Source: JAHQVI01 sp963749875 (GTDB lineage: Bacteria; Pseudomonadota; Alphaproteobacteria; Rhizobiales; Rhodomicrobiaceae). Taken from it: 64,000 bases of DNA. Made by a program: the position numbers and the translations under genes. Within the stretch, counting starts at the first letter, position 1, and the number at the start of each line of letters is the position of its first letter. The notes beneath the pieces were generated by a model. It worked only from the letters and a program-made list of their open reading frames with translations. It did no database searches and was not told the DNA's origin. The DNA lies in assembly GCA_963749875.1 (NCBI GenBank), contig CAVVOX010000005.1:259603-323602 (forward strand). Reading direction: 5' to 3'. Shown in pieces: positions 54,547 to 63,030 of this stretch.

Positions 54547-54702
54547 GACCCACACGGTGAGCATGACTTCGGAGTCATTGAGCACAACGGTATGACGTTC
54601 TTCTGGAAGATCGACTTGTATGAGGACCCGTCTGTCAAGAGCGAAGATGGCAGCCCCGCGGTCACGCGCGTGCTGACGATCATGTTAGCCGACGAGTACT
54701 AA
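54547..54702 (+). pseudogene. DUF3768 gene remnant (C-terminal 51 codons)
   Basis: The reading frame that begins at the exact right end of the IS element encodes HGEHDFGVIEHNGMTFFWKI, followed by a DLYEDP segment and VTRVLTIMLADEY. This is the C-terminal half of DUF3768, small proteins common on mobile DNA of alphaproteobacteria. The N-terminal half is missing and is not found on the other side of the IS. It is therefore a truncated remnant. Confidence 0.8.
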
Positions 54703-54879
54703 CGTACCCGGCTAACCCTGGCCCCATCCTAGTTAGGGCCTTTTCTTTGCGAACAAAACCGTTACCGACTTCTCCCCCAGCTATGCCGTCGCGGTCCTGA
54801 TGGAAAAGACCGGACCTGCGCCAAGCAGACAAGCCTCGCGCAGGCCGGAACGCCTGTCAGAGCCCGCCAACAAGCGTGG

Positions 54880-56616
54880 TCACTGCTTTTGCAGCCGGGC
54901 ATGTTCCGCGAAGCTGTCCGCATCCCAGGCAGGATCCACCACCTCGGTAAGAACCTCGCCTACCGAGCCTGACGGCGGTTTGATCCTGAGATAGTTGGTC
55001 ACCGTCGCGGCAATGTCTTCAGGGCCGACGAGCCGGCTGACAACTGCCGGCTTGATCCCGGGCCCCGCGAACATGATCGGCACGTAGGTGTCGTAGGAAT
55101 AGGGCGAGCCGTGCATTGCGGCAAACAAGTCAACTTCGGGATAGAGATACCAGCCGGGCTTTTGCACGATGAGAACGTTGCCGGAGCGCGTCGGATGAAA
55201 AGCCCTTTGCACCTTGTCGAGGATTGGCGTGCCCGTGACTCTGCCGGCGAGCAGGTCGGTGCGCGTGACGGCGAGCGCGAAGCCCGGCACTTTCAGGATT
55301 TCATCCCTCAGCGCGTCTTCGACCTCCGACACATCGAGCTTCAACTTCTTCACGGTTTCCAGGTTCAAATAGATGCTCGGGTTCCAGAATGCGGTAACAA
55401 AGGACTCCTGCGAGCCGTAGCGCTTCTGCAAGGCGGCATCCACTGTTGCCAAGAAGCGCTTGGGATCGTGCCGTCCGGAGCCCTCTCCGTGCCGGGTCAT
55501 GTAAAATCCCGTCGTCAGGGTTTCCGGCACCTGGTCGATGCCGTGGTCCGACGACAGAACGATCAGCGTCTTATCGAGCCCTATCGTCTCATCAATGAAG
55601 CTGAACAGATCCGCCAAGGTCGCATCCAGCCTGATCAGATTGTCTTCCGCTTCCAGACTGTTCGGCCCATAGGCGTGACCGATATAGTCCGTGACCGAAA
55701 AACTGATTGCCAGCATGTCGGTAGCGTCGCCTTGGCCCACACGTTCCCGTTTGACCAGTTCCTTAACGAAGGCGAGAGTCAGTTCATCGCCCATCGGCGT
55801 GAAGCGCAGCGCCTTATAAAAGTCGGAGTCTTTCTTGGCGTTGCCGAGTACGTGTGGGAACGTCCTTTTCAGATGCTTGTAGCCCTTCTCGCCTTCCCGA
55901 TCGTCCTGCTCGCCATAGACGTAGTTTGCCCGGGGCTCCTTGAGCGTCCAGGTATCGTCCTTGTACTCCCCGGCGAGATCGCGGGCGTTCCAGGCCTTCA
56001 CCCATTCGGGATAGTCGCTGTAGTAATAGGTGCTGGTCACGAACTTGCCCGAGCCCGACGAATACCAGAACGCCTTGCCGAGCTGGCCGCCAGGCAGGAT
56101 GGCGCCGCGATCCTTGATCGACACGGAGAAGACCCGCGACCTGCCGCCCGAGGCTATAATCAGCTCGTCACCGATGGTGCTCGAGGTCAGATTGCGCGGG
56201 GAGGTTCCGGCGTGCATGGTCTCTTCCGTCACCTCCTTGCCGATAATCGGATGACGGGGATCTTCGACACAATAGACCCGTTCGCCCGTAGCGACATCGT
56301 GCCAATCGTTGCCGGCGAGGCCGTGCTGGGCGGCATTGCCGCCGGTGGCCAGTGTGGCGTGACCAACGGCGGTGAAGTTCGTCGAGTGTCGATAATGGGC
56401 GTTGGTGTAAGAGACGCCCTTGCTCATCAAATAACGGAAACCGCCTTTACCGAAACGGCTCGAAAACCGCAAAGGCATATCCCCGCGCAATTGGTCGATG
56501 GTGATCTGCAGCACAAGCTTGGGCGGATCGGCTGCCCAAGCCGATACCGCTGTCAGAATCAATGCGACAACCGCCGGCGCCGAGATTGCGCCAGTCCAAA
56601 ATGACAGCCTTTTCAT
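54880..56616 (-). CDS. PafA-like alkaline phosphatase / nucleotide pyrophosphatase-family protein
   Basis: This 578-residue exported enzyme has a signal peptide (ending SAWAAD). The metal sites start at QITIDQLRGDM (Asp). The nucleophile block STNFTAVGHATLATGGN has Thr at the catalytic position, as in PafA-type phosphatases. Later sites are SFSVTDYIGHAYG and SSDHGIDQVPE. It should hydrolyse phosphomonoesters in the periplasm. The ATG at 56616 follows GGGAGGAA. A 314-bp inner part (56003-56316) is duplicated at 57100-57413. I saw no clear PHO box upstream. Confidence 0.9.
   Translation of the reverse strand: MKRLSFWTGAISAPAVVALILTAVSAWAADPPKLVLQITIDQLRGDMPLRFSSRFGKGGFRYLMSKGVSYTNAHYRHSTNFTAVGHATLATGGNAAQHGLAGNDWHDVATGERVYCVEDPRHPIIGKEVTEETMHAGTSPRNLTSSTIGDELIIASGGRSRVFSVSIKDRGAILPGGQLGKAFWYSSGSGKFVTSTYYYSDYPEWVKAWNARDLAGEYKDDTWTLKEPRANYVYGEQDDREGEKGYKHLKRTFPHVLGNAKKDSDFYKALRFTPMGDELTLAFVKELVKRERVGQGDATDMLAISFSVTDYIGHAYGPNSLEAEDNLIRLDATLADLFSFIDETIGLDKTLIVLSSDHGIDQVPETLTTGFYMTRHGEGSGRHDPKRFLATVDAALQKRYGSQESFVTAFWNPSIYLNLETVKKLKLDVSEVEDALRDEILKVPGFALAVTRTDLLAGRVTGTPILDKVQRAFHPTRSGNVLIVQKPGWYLYPEVDLFAAMHGSPYSYDTYVPIMFAGPGIKPAVVSRLVGPEDIAATVTNYLRIKPPSGSVGEVLTEVVDPAWDADSFAEHARLQKQ
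56003..56316 (-). repeat. Source copy of a 314-bp direct duplication (inside phosphatase gene)
   Basis: This segment of the phosphatase coding region recurs at 57100-57413 in the same orientation with one base difference (ATAATC here, ATGATC there). It codes for the stretch from GNDWHDVATGERVYC to STYYYSDYPE. Confidence 0.95.
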
Positions 56617-56955
56617 GACGTTTCCTCCCAAGATTATGGTCAGAGACGGCTGTACGGGCGTGCCGCAATAAGCGCCCCTGTCTTTGTGTCGTAGAACTTC
56701 GATGGCGAAACAACGCCAAGGCTATGAGACCACGGTCGCGCACAAGAACAAAGTGAAAAACCGCTTGATCTTATTGTCGTTTTGTTGAGGCGGCTCGGCC
56801 CTACCAGCTTGGTTGATGCCATGTCGGAGCCTATTGTGTGTGAACCGGCGTGCAATTTTGACCCTCTGACGGGGGTGATCGGCATCCAATTTTAACCCCA
56901 CCCGCGAAGGCGCAACCTCCCCGCATGCGATTCGCGAGCGGGGGCTTAACGGGGG
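56617..56955. other. 339-bp region: phosphatase promoter and IS21-family left end
   Basis: The left half should hold the promoter of the phosphatase gene. From about 56835 the sequence (TGTGTGAACCGGCG, then CAATTTTGACCC and CCAATTTTAACCCC) looks like the terminal repeats of an IS21-family element. Confidence 0.5.
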
Positions 56956-57099
56956 ATGGTGACGGTGGAGACGATCGGGCGTGTGCGGCACGCTTTTCAT
57001 ATCAAGGGTAAGAAGATCAAGCAGATCGCTCGCGAGCTTCGGCTTGCGCGGAACACTGTCCGGACGATCGTGCGCGGGGATGAGACGAAGCACAGCTAT
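56835..57099 (+). mobile_element. Truncated left end of an IS21-family element
   Basis: It begins with TGTGTGAACCGGCG and has two CAATTTTGACCC/CCAATTTTAACCCC repeats typical of IS21-family ends, followed by the first 48 codons of istA. The rest of the element, including istB and the right end, is missing. The cut at 57099/57100 coincides exactly with the start of the duplicated phosphatase fragment. Confidence 0.7.
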
Positions 57100-57111
57100 C
57101 ATTCGGGATAG
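56956..57111 (+). pseudogene. istA: istA transposase fragment (N-terminal 48 codons)
   Basis: The translation MVTVETIGRVRHAFHIKGKK, followed by IKQIARELRLARNTVRTIV, is the helix-turn-helix start of IS21 IstA transposases. After residue 48 the frame enters the duplicated phosphatase DNA and stops after three codons (HSG). It cannot be functional. Confidence 0.85.
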
Positions 57112-57413
57112 TCGCTGTAGTAATAGGTGCTGGTCACGAACTTGCCCGAGCCCGACGAATACCAGAACGCCTTGCCGAGCTGGCCGCCAGGCAGGATGGC
57201 GCCGCGATCCTTGATCGACACGGAGAAGACCCGCGACCTGCCGCCCGAGGCTATGATCAGCTCGTCACCGATGGTGCTCGAGGTCAGATTGCGCGGGGAG
57301 GTTCCGGCGTGCATGGTCTCTTCCGTCACCTCCTTGCCGATAATCGGATGACGGGGATCTTCGACACAATAGACCCGTTCGCCCGTAGCGACATCGTGCC
57401 AATCGTTGCCGGC
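57100..57413 (-). repeat. Inserted copy of the 314-bp phosphatase fragment
   Basis: It is 313/314 identical to 56003-56316 and in direct orientation, 1097 bp away. It is bordered on one side by the broken istA and on the other by the broken radical SAM gene. It thus looks like filler DNA at a deletion junction. Read on the minus strand it stays open in frame with the radical SAM fragment down to a stop just inside the istA side. Confidence 0.95.
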
Positions 57414-57599
57414 CGGCACCATGACGGTCATGCCATCTATCGTAACCGCCTTGTGGTCGGATGGACCAGCGCCGCCTCGCCTGCTCTCATGGCCCGCTCC
57501 CGGATCAACCAGCCGTATCCCGTAGGACTGCAACTCGTTGATCAGCTGCTCCGTCGGCATTTTGGTCGTCGGTCTCGGAGGGAGAATCATCGGTTTCAT
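57414..57599 (-). pseudogene. MSMEG_0568-family radical SAM gene, N-terminal 62 codons only
   Basis: The start MKPMILPPRPTTKMPTEQ, then INELQSYGIRLVDPGAG and SRRGGAGPSDHKAVTIDG, matches the N-terminus of the radical SAM protein of Nit1C clusters (MSMEG_0568/Sll0785 type). The ATG at 57599 has AGGAAG upstream and overlaps the nitrilase 3' end. After MTVMVPA the frame passes into the 314-bp phosphatase copy. The CxxxCxxC site and everything after it are lost. Confidence 0.88.
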
Positions 57600-58566
57600 C
57601 GGATTGGCTTCCTGAACGATCGGGACGACGCGGCGCGGTGAAATGGATCGGCGCAGTCGCTCGATCATCGAGATTGAGGCTGAGGAGTTCTGGCCTGGCA
57701 TAATGCCCGACCGAATCCATCATCCGTTTGCGCTTGACGATCAGACCGAGGTCGAGATCCGCCAGCAATATGCCTTCGCCCTCTTTGAGCAGCGGCACGA
57801 TATGGTTGCCTTCGGGCGAAATGATCGCCGTCAGGCAGCCGCCTCTGAGCGCCTTGCGCATCGGCTCCTGGGGTGAGATCCGCGCGATCTGCTCCTCGGT
57901 CAGCCAGCCGGTCGCGTTGACGACGGAGCAGCCGGATTCAAGCGCGTGATGACGGATTGTCACCTCCATCTGGTCGGCAAAAATCGGGCCGACCAGGGCG
58001 CCCGGAAACTGGGCGACGTGGATTTCCTCCTGCTGCGCCATCAGCGCATAGCGCGCCAGCGGATTGTAATGCTCCCAGCAGGCCAGCGCGCCGAGGCGGC
58101 CGACCGCGGTCTCGACGACCTTGAGGCCCGCGCCGTCGCCCTGCCCCCAGATCATCCGCTCATGGAAGGTCGGCGTGATCTTGCGCCTTTTCAGGACCAG
58201 GCTGCTGTCGGCGTCGAAGATGAGCTGAGCGTTATAGAGCGAGCCGTGATCGCGCTCATTGACGCCGAGCACCACGACCATCCCATGGCGCCTGGCCGCG
58301 GCGGACACGGCGTCCGTCACCGGTCCCGGAACCGTCACCGCGTTTTCGTAAAGACGGATATGTTCCGCCCCTGTCGCAACCGGCGGGTGCACGAAGGCGA
58401 AATAGGGATACCAGGGGACGAAGGTCTCCGGGAAGACCGCAAGCTCGGCGCCCTTGGTAGCCGCCTCGTCAATGGCCGCGAGAACGCGGTCGAGCGTCCC
58501 TGCCTGAGTGTCGAGATCGGGCGCAATCTGTACGGCGGCGACGCGCACGGATTTCCTGTCGGCCAT
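57505..58566 (-). CDS. Nit6803-type nitrilase of a Nit1C cluster
   Basis: This 353-residue nitrilase hydrolyses organic nitriles or cyanide-derived compounds to acid and ammonia. The catalytic Glu47 (FPETFVPWYP), Lys129 (KRRKITPTFHER) and Cys163 (ACWEHYNPLARY) are all present. It follows the MSMEG_0572-family gene by 32 bp, with ACGGAGG upstream of the ATG. The last 40 residues (PDRSGSQSDETDDSP and on) are low-complexity and overlap the radical SAM gene start by 95 bp. Nit1C clusters have been linked to cyanide use as a nitrogen source; here the rest of the cluster is missing. Confidence 0.93.
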   Translation of the reverse strand: MADRKSVRVAAVQIAPDLDTQAGTLDRVLAAIDEAATKGAELAVFPETFVPWYPYFAFVHPPVATGAEHIRLYENAVTVPGPVTDAVSAAARRHGMVVVLGVNERDHGSLYNAQLIFDADSSLVLKRRKITPTFHERMIWGQGDGAGLKVVETAVGRLGALACWEHYNPLARYALMAQQEEIHVAQFPGALVGPIFADQMEVTIRHHALESGCSVVNATGWLTEEQIARISPQEPMRKALRGGCLTAIISPEGNHIVPLLKEGEGILLADLDLGLIVKRKRMMDSVGHYARPELLSLNLDDRATAPIHFTAPRRPDRSGSQSDETDDSPSETDDQNADGAADQRVAVLRDTAG

Positions 58567-58598
58567 TTCAGCCTCCGTCGGTCACCTGGCCTCCTGCG

Positions 58599-59081
58599 CT
58601 ACAGCGTCCAGGTGTCCAGGATGAAGGCGTTGTCCTTGCGGTGAAACAGGATCAGGTCGAGAACGTCCAGCGGATTGATCGGTATGATGCCCGGGATCGA
58701 CGACGGCTCGCCATGGCCGTAGAGCGCCTGGAGTGCAAATCGACAGGCATAGACCTTGCCGCCTTCCTCGATGAACTTCGAAATCTGATTATTGAAATTC
58801 TGATGGCCGGGGAAAGCATCATCGCCGATCGTGGGAAAACCACGCTGCACGCCGAGCGTCACGCCGGGATCGTAAAGCAGAATGGAGGTATCGAACCCTT
58901 TCCGCTTCAGCCGCGTCGCCTGGAGCAGATTGACGAAGCCAATCAATCCTTCGAAAGCAACGGTGTGAAACGTAACCAGCGCCTTCTCGCCGGGCTCGGC
59001 CTTTACGTCTTCGAATTTCTTTTCTTCATAATCGACAAAATAATCGCTCTTCTGATGGGCCGGCTTGGTCACGACTGGCAT
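58599..59081 (-). CDS. MSMEG_0572/Sll0783-family nitrogen-starvation protein
   Basis: This 160-residue protein is the conserved first gene of Nit1C clusters. Family blocks are KALVTFHTVAFEGLIGFVNL, YDPGVTLGVQRGFPTIGDDA and GHQNFNNQISKF. Its fold resembles DsrE-like proteins; the biochemical role is unknown. The ATG at 59081 follows AAGGAGA. It heads the transcript that includes the nitrilase. Confidence 0.92.
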   Translation of the reverse strand: MPVVTKPAHQKSDYFVDYEEKKFEDVKAEPGEKALVTFHTVAFEGLIGFVNLLQATRLKRKGFDTSILLYDPGVTLGVQRGFPTIGDDAFPGHQNFNNQISKFIEEGGKVYACRFALQALYGHGEPSSIPGIIPINPLDVLDLILFHRKDNAFILDTWTL

Positions 59082-59589
59082 GGCGGTCTCCTTTTTGGCC
59101 GGTATCCGGCAAGCCGGATCTGAGGAGAACGAATCAATCTGCATGCCAACTTAAAGCCATTGGTTTTGCAGGGAATAATGCGGCCGAATTCGAATGGCAG
59201 GCCCTCACTGTCACCGATTAGGCGGCAATTGCCCAAAAATGTCGCTGTCTGCCGTCGGCACCTCTCAGCCAGCTTGCTGCAAATAGAGATGACGCGATCG
59301 AGGCGCATCGTGAATCCCGCCGACGCCTGCTTTCGCGCCCCAGCCGTCCTATGTCGCTATGGCGCAATCAAAGGTTGTGTAAAAACACGCTAAAGCTGTG
59401 GTGATTTACATGGCCGCACTTTTGGTTGTGATAGCGTGCCGCCTCGAAGCTTGAGCATTTGGGCGCTTGCTGCGGATCGCGGATATTTAAAGTGATTTCG
59501 TCTCAGCCACAGTCACATTCCCAACCTCGGCCTTGTTCCGGCTGGGAGAGTCTTCGCCCCGGACAACGTACCGAGAGAGGGGCCTGGCA
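59082..59589. promoter_or_regulatory. 508-bp divergent region between Nit1C remnant and glycosyltransferase
   Basis: It lies between divergent genes and should carry both promoters. AT-rich parts lie at 59380-59420 (GTGTAAAAACAC, a small palindrome) and 59480-59500. I saw no NtrC-type or sigma-54 site that I can support. Confidence 0.35.
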
Positions 59590-61041
59590 ATGAATGGGCC
59601 GGCCGCCGCCGCACTGGAGACGGTCGCTTACGGGGCGTCCTCCGTAGAGCTGGAGACGGCTTCCGATCACAGGTCTTGGCGGGTTGTCGTCGATCTGACC
59701 GATGTGGTTGTCCAACTCGCCAAAGGACAGGTTCTGACCGGCATCCCGCGGGTCGTTTTGGAATTCGCCAAGGCTGCGCCCGCCGTCGCACGGCGCGAAG
59801 AGATTTTGCTTCACTTCGGCTATTTCGATCAGGCGGTCGGGAAATTCATCGAGCTTCGGATGGAGGAAGAGCCCGCGGAAACGGCGCCGTCAGGAAATCG
59901 TCTTCAATGGCTTCTCGATGCCGCGGACGCCTTCTCGAAGAACGCCGCAGTCAACCTCCCGAAGATCCGCGCAAAATATGCGGACCGGCCGATCAAACGG
60001 CATCTGCAACTCGCAAAGGGCACGCTGCGTCTCGCCGGTTATCGCCTGATTCACAAGATCAAATCCGAATTGGAAACCGGCACTCGCTACAAACCCTTGG
60101 AGTTCAGGCCCAATGATATCCTCCTGATGCTTGGCAGCGGATGGCATACGCTGCCGCTCTTCGACTATGTGACGCCGCTTGTAGAACGCGGCGTCGTCAG
60201 GCCGGTCATATTGGTGCATGACCTGATCCCGCTCCTCGATATCGGTGAGGATCCTCCCGTTCCGCCCTCTGTCTTCCAGACATGGCTCGACAGTGCCGCA
60301 AGCCTGACGCAAGATTTCATTACCTACTCGACCAACACACGAAACGATCTGCTGCATCATTTCGAAAGCGCGGGATTGCCCCCGCCCCACATCGGCATCA
60401 TTCCACTCGCCCATGAATTGACCTGCGATCAGCATACGCCGCCGTCTCAAGCCGTCAGGGATCTGATCGAATCAAAATATGCCCTCTTCGTGGGGCCGGC
60501 TTTTGGACGCAAAAATGCCAAGCGCCTTTTCGAAGCCTGGCGAAAGGTGCTGTCGCATCTCGGGCCCGACGCGACGCCGCTTCTGGTCGTGACCGACCGA
60601 ACCGGCGCGGAGAAGATCGAAGCCACTCACATCAAGCCGATCGAAAGCCATGTCCGTCTGCTGAATCATCCCAGCGACTTCGAGCTGGCTCTCCTTTACC
60701 GGCACGCCGCGTTCACAGTGTTTCCAAGTCTTTACGAAGGATGGGGACTCCCGGTCGGCGAGAGCCTGTGGAACGGTACGCCCTGCGTCACGTCGAATGT
60801 CTCCGCGCTGCCGGAAGTGGGCGGCCCGCTTTGCGACTATGTCGATCCCTATTGGGTCGACAGTATTGCGAGCGCCGTCGAGAGGCTGGCAGGTGACGAA
60901 GACTATCGCGACTGGCGCGCAGAGGCGATCCGTCAGGCAACGTTCCGCACCTGGAGCGATTTTTCAGAGGGTATCCTCGACACAGTTGCCGCCTATGCCC
61001 AAAAACACGCCCGCAACGCTGGCATCGAAAGCGTGGTGTGA
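59590..61041 (+). CDS. Glycosyltransferase family 4 protein
   Basis: This 483-residue GT-B enzyme has an N-terminal acceptor domain with DVVVQLAKGQVLTGIPRVVL and a C-terminal donor domain (YALFVGPAFGRKNAKRLFEA, then FPSLYEGWGLPVGESLWNGT with the conserved donor-site glutamates). It is of the type seen in polysaccharide or O-antigen synthesis. No membrane segment or other polysaccharide gene is adjacent. The ATG at 59590 follows GAGAGGGG. It is the only intact gene between the two decaying loci. Confidence 0.88.
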   Translation: MNGPAAAALETVAYGASSVELETASDHRSWRVVVDLTDVVVQLAKGQVLTGIPRVVLEFAKAAPAVARREEILLHFGYFDQAVGKFIELRMEEEPAETAPSGNRLQWLLDAADAFSKNAAVNLPKIRAKYADRPIKRHLQLAKGTLRLAGYRLIHKIKSELETGTRYKPLEFRPNDILLMLGSGWHTLPLFDYVTPLVERGVVRPVILVHDLIPLLDIGEDPPVPPSVFQTWLDSAASLTQDFITYSTNTRNDLLHHFESAGLPPPHIGIIPLAHELTCDQHTPPSQAVRDLIESKYALFVGPAFGRKNAKRLFEAWRKVLSHLGPDATPLLVVTDRTGAEKIEATHIKPIESHVRLLNHPSDFELALLYRHAAFTVFPSLYEGWGLPVGESLWNGTPCVTSNVSALPEVGGPLCDYVDPYWVDSIASAVERLAGDEDYRDWRAEAIRQATFRTWSDFSEGILDTVAAYAQKHARNAGIESVV

Positions 61042-61053
61042 TCCCGGAAGTCG

Positions 61054-61746
61054 TCAGAAGACAGAGCTATTGCAGGAATTGATGCCGGCGGTCTTGGGCG
61101 GATGCGCCACGGCAACTCCTTCGCCTTCGAGATGGTGCGCCGCGCGCAGGCACAAATCCTCGCGCCAGGGCGGAGCGATGAGCTGGACGCCGATGGGCAT
61201 CTCGCCGGGCGAGAAGACCGGAACGGTGACGATCGGCAGCCCGATGCAGGAGAAAGGCTGGGCAAGCATGCCGATATTCGGCCGCGCCGGCACTTCGACG
61301 CCGCCGAGCATGACCGTCTGTTGATCGATCCGCAGCGCGCGGAAAGGCGTCGCCGGGGCCAGGATCAGATCGATTCTGTTGAACGTCTCAATGACCTGAT
61401 CGAGCCACCACCGGCGCACGCGCTGCGCACGCGATACCCATGCTGCCGGGATCAGCGCGCCGGCAAGAAAGCGGTCGCGCGTCTCCGGATCGGAGTCCGC
61501 CGCACGTTCCCGCAAGCGGGGCAAATGGTAAGCGGCGCTTTCGGAATTGGTGATGATGAAGGCGGCGGCGCGGGCTTCGGCGCAAGGCGCGATCGCGCGC
61601 CTCAGCAGCGAGACGTCGTTGCCGAGCGTTTCGCCAAATCCGCCAGGCTCCAGAAAGTCCCGCTGCATGTCGATAATGATGAGCGCCGTCCGGCCCGGAT
61701 CGAGTGCGATGGGCGCCGGTTCCGCCTGCAGAAGGATATCCGTCAT
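61054..61746 (-). pseudogene. In-frame chimera: cysteine hydrolase start joined to AtzE-type amidase end
   Basis: Residues 1 to about 56 (ALIIIDMQRDFLEPGGFGET, LGNDVSLLRRAI) are the N-terminus of an isochorismatase-like cysteine hydrolase of the biuret-hydrolase type, with its first catalytic Asp27. From about residue 58 (AAAFIITNSESAAYHLPRLR and on to IGLPIVTVPVFSPGEMPIGV) the sequence is the C-terminal part of an AtzE-family amidase. The hydrolase Lys and Cys and the amidase Ser-Ser-Lys triad are both missing, so neither activity can remain. The 230-codon frame is open by chance or selection. The join is near 61578. Confidence 0.85.
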
Positions 61747-61973
61747 CTGGCCGCCTCCTCATTTGCTTCGGCAAAGCAAGTCCCGGGCCATTTTCGCGAA
61801 GCACGGAGTCCCGGGCTGCTAAGTCTCCGCTGCCGCGCGCAATTTCCGCACGAAGCCGGTTCGACCGACGATCGGCAGGAAAATTGCGTATAAGTTTGCA
61901 TGTGAGATTGTATGGAATAGTGCATACAATTTGATCAGCATTTCGATTTTCTGCTGTCTGAGAGGGCAAGCCT

Positions 61974-62225
61974 ATGACGCCGATGACCGATGACGAGGAG
62001 CGCGTAGCGCGGGAGATCAGAGACGTCTTCGACCGCTATGAAGCGGCGTTGATGGCGAACGATGTCGAGACCTTGATCGCATTCTTCTGGCGCGATCCTC
62101 GGGCCGTGCGGCTGTCGCCCGGCGGCGGGCTTTACGGCTTCGACGAAATTGTCGGTTTCCGGCAGACGCGGGATGCGAGCGATATTGCGCGCGATCTCGG
62201 CCGCGTTGAGATCCTCGTGCTCGGG
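61974..62225 (+). pseudogene. AtzH-like (DUF3225) gene fragment
   Basis: The start (DDEERVAREIRDVFDRYEAA, FFWRDPRAVRLSPGGGLYGF, DEIVGFRQTRDASDIARDLG) matches the NTF2-like AtzH/HpxZ family that accompanies AtzE-type amidases. After about residue 83 it runs without a stop into part of a transporter substrate-binding protein. About one third of the family domain is missing. It is divergent from the amidase chimera. Confidence 0.8.
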
Positions 62226-62831
62226 CTGAAAATGTGGGGCGGCGAGAGCTTCGATCCCTCCAGCATCTCCTGGCCACAGCCCTTGCCCTATACGACCGAT
62301 TACGACAAGGCGAAGGATCTGCTGGCCCAGACCGAATATAAGGACGGCTTCGAAGTGCCGCTCTCATTCGATCTCGGCGCGGGCGCATGGGCCGAACCTG
62401 CCGCGCTTCTGATCCAGGAAGGCCTCGCCAAGATCGGTATCAACGCCACCATCGACAAAATCCCCGGCGCGAACTGGCGCACGGTGACGCTCGTCGAGAA
62501 GAAGCTGCCGCTGCTCTTGGAGAATTTCGGCGGCTGACTGGATACGCCCGACCGTTATTTCTACTGGGCCTATCTCAAGGGCAATTTGTTCAACGCCTCG
62601 AACTATGACGATCCGGAAATGGCCACGCTCGTCGACGAGACGCTGCATATCGGCCCCGAAAATCCGGATTACGAGCCGAAGATCAAGCGCATGCTGGCGA
62701 ATGCCTTCGATGAAGTTCCACGCATTCCGATGTGGCGGCCATTCATCGACAGCGCCATGAGCAAGAACCTTGAGGGCTACACCACATGGTTCCACCGCCA
62801 GCCGGAAGTGCGGTTGCTGAAGCTGACATAG
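62226..62831 (+). pseudogene. Peptide-type ABC substrate-binding protein, C-terminal fragment with nonsense codon
   Basis: The translation (SISWPQPLPYTTDYDKAKDL, then AALLIQEGLAKIGINATIDK) is the C-terminal part of an SBP_bac_5 family protein. A TGA at 62535 replaces a Trp codon expected in FGG-W-LDTPDRYFYW. The same frame continues to 62831 (LVDETLHIG, RIPMWRPFIDSAMSKNLEGY). The N-terminal two-thirds of the gene is absent. Confidence 0.88.
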
Positions 62832-63030
62832 TTGGCCAACCCGTCACCCCGGACGGCCCTTGAGGCCGAGCCGAGGTCGCACGCGGCACCATCTCACGAG
62901 ATCCCGGATAGCCCTGTAGGGGGCTGTCCCGGCCCGCGAGCCGGGATCCGGGATGACGAAGAACATGCTGCAGGCGGAACAATATGCCGGCGATTGACTG
63001 ATGAGCGAAACACCATTTGCTGAGAGGTAA
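62832..63030. other. Spacer between substrate-binding-protein and permease fragments
   Basis: It contains the third-family palindromic repeat (62900-62959). It ends with a nine-codon frame (ATG at 63001, TAA at 63028) that I take to be chance. In an intact operon this space would be much shorter. Confidence 0.45.
62900..62959 (+). repeat. Short palindromic repeat (third family), copy 2
   Basis: It shares GATCCCGGATAGCCC on the left and TCCGGGATGACGA on the right with 24942-24977. An extra palindrome (TCCCGGCCCGCGAGCCGGGA) is inserted between the arms. Orientation is the same. Confidence 0.75.

Noticed and set aside
55111..56604. A 497-codon open frame antisense to the phosphatase gene
   Set aside because: It is a shadow of the phosphatase and includes the complement of its duplicated fragment.
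61747..61973. A regulator gene between the divergent amidase chimera and the AtzH-like fragment
   Set aside because: The 227-bp space has no protein-like frame with a start signal; only promoter-like AT-rich sequence is seen at 61890-61950.
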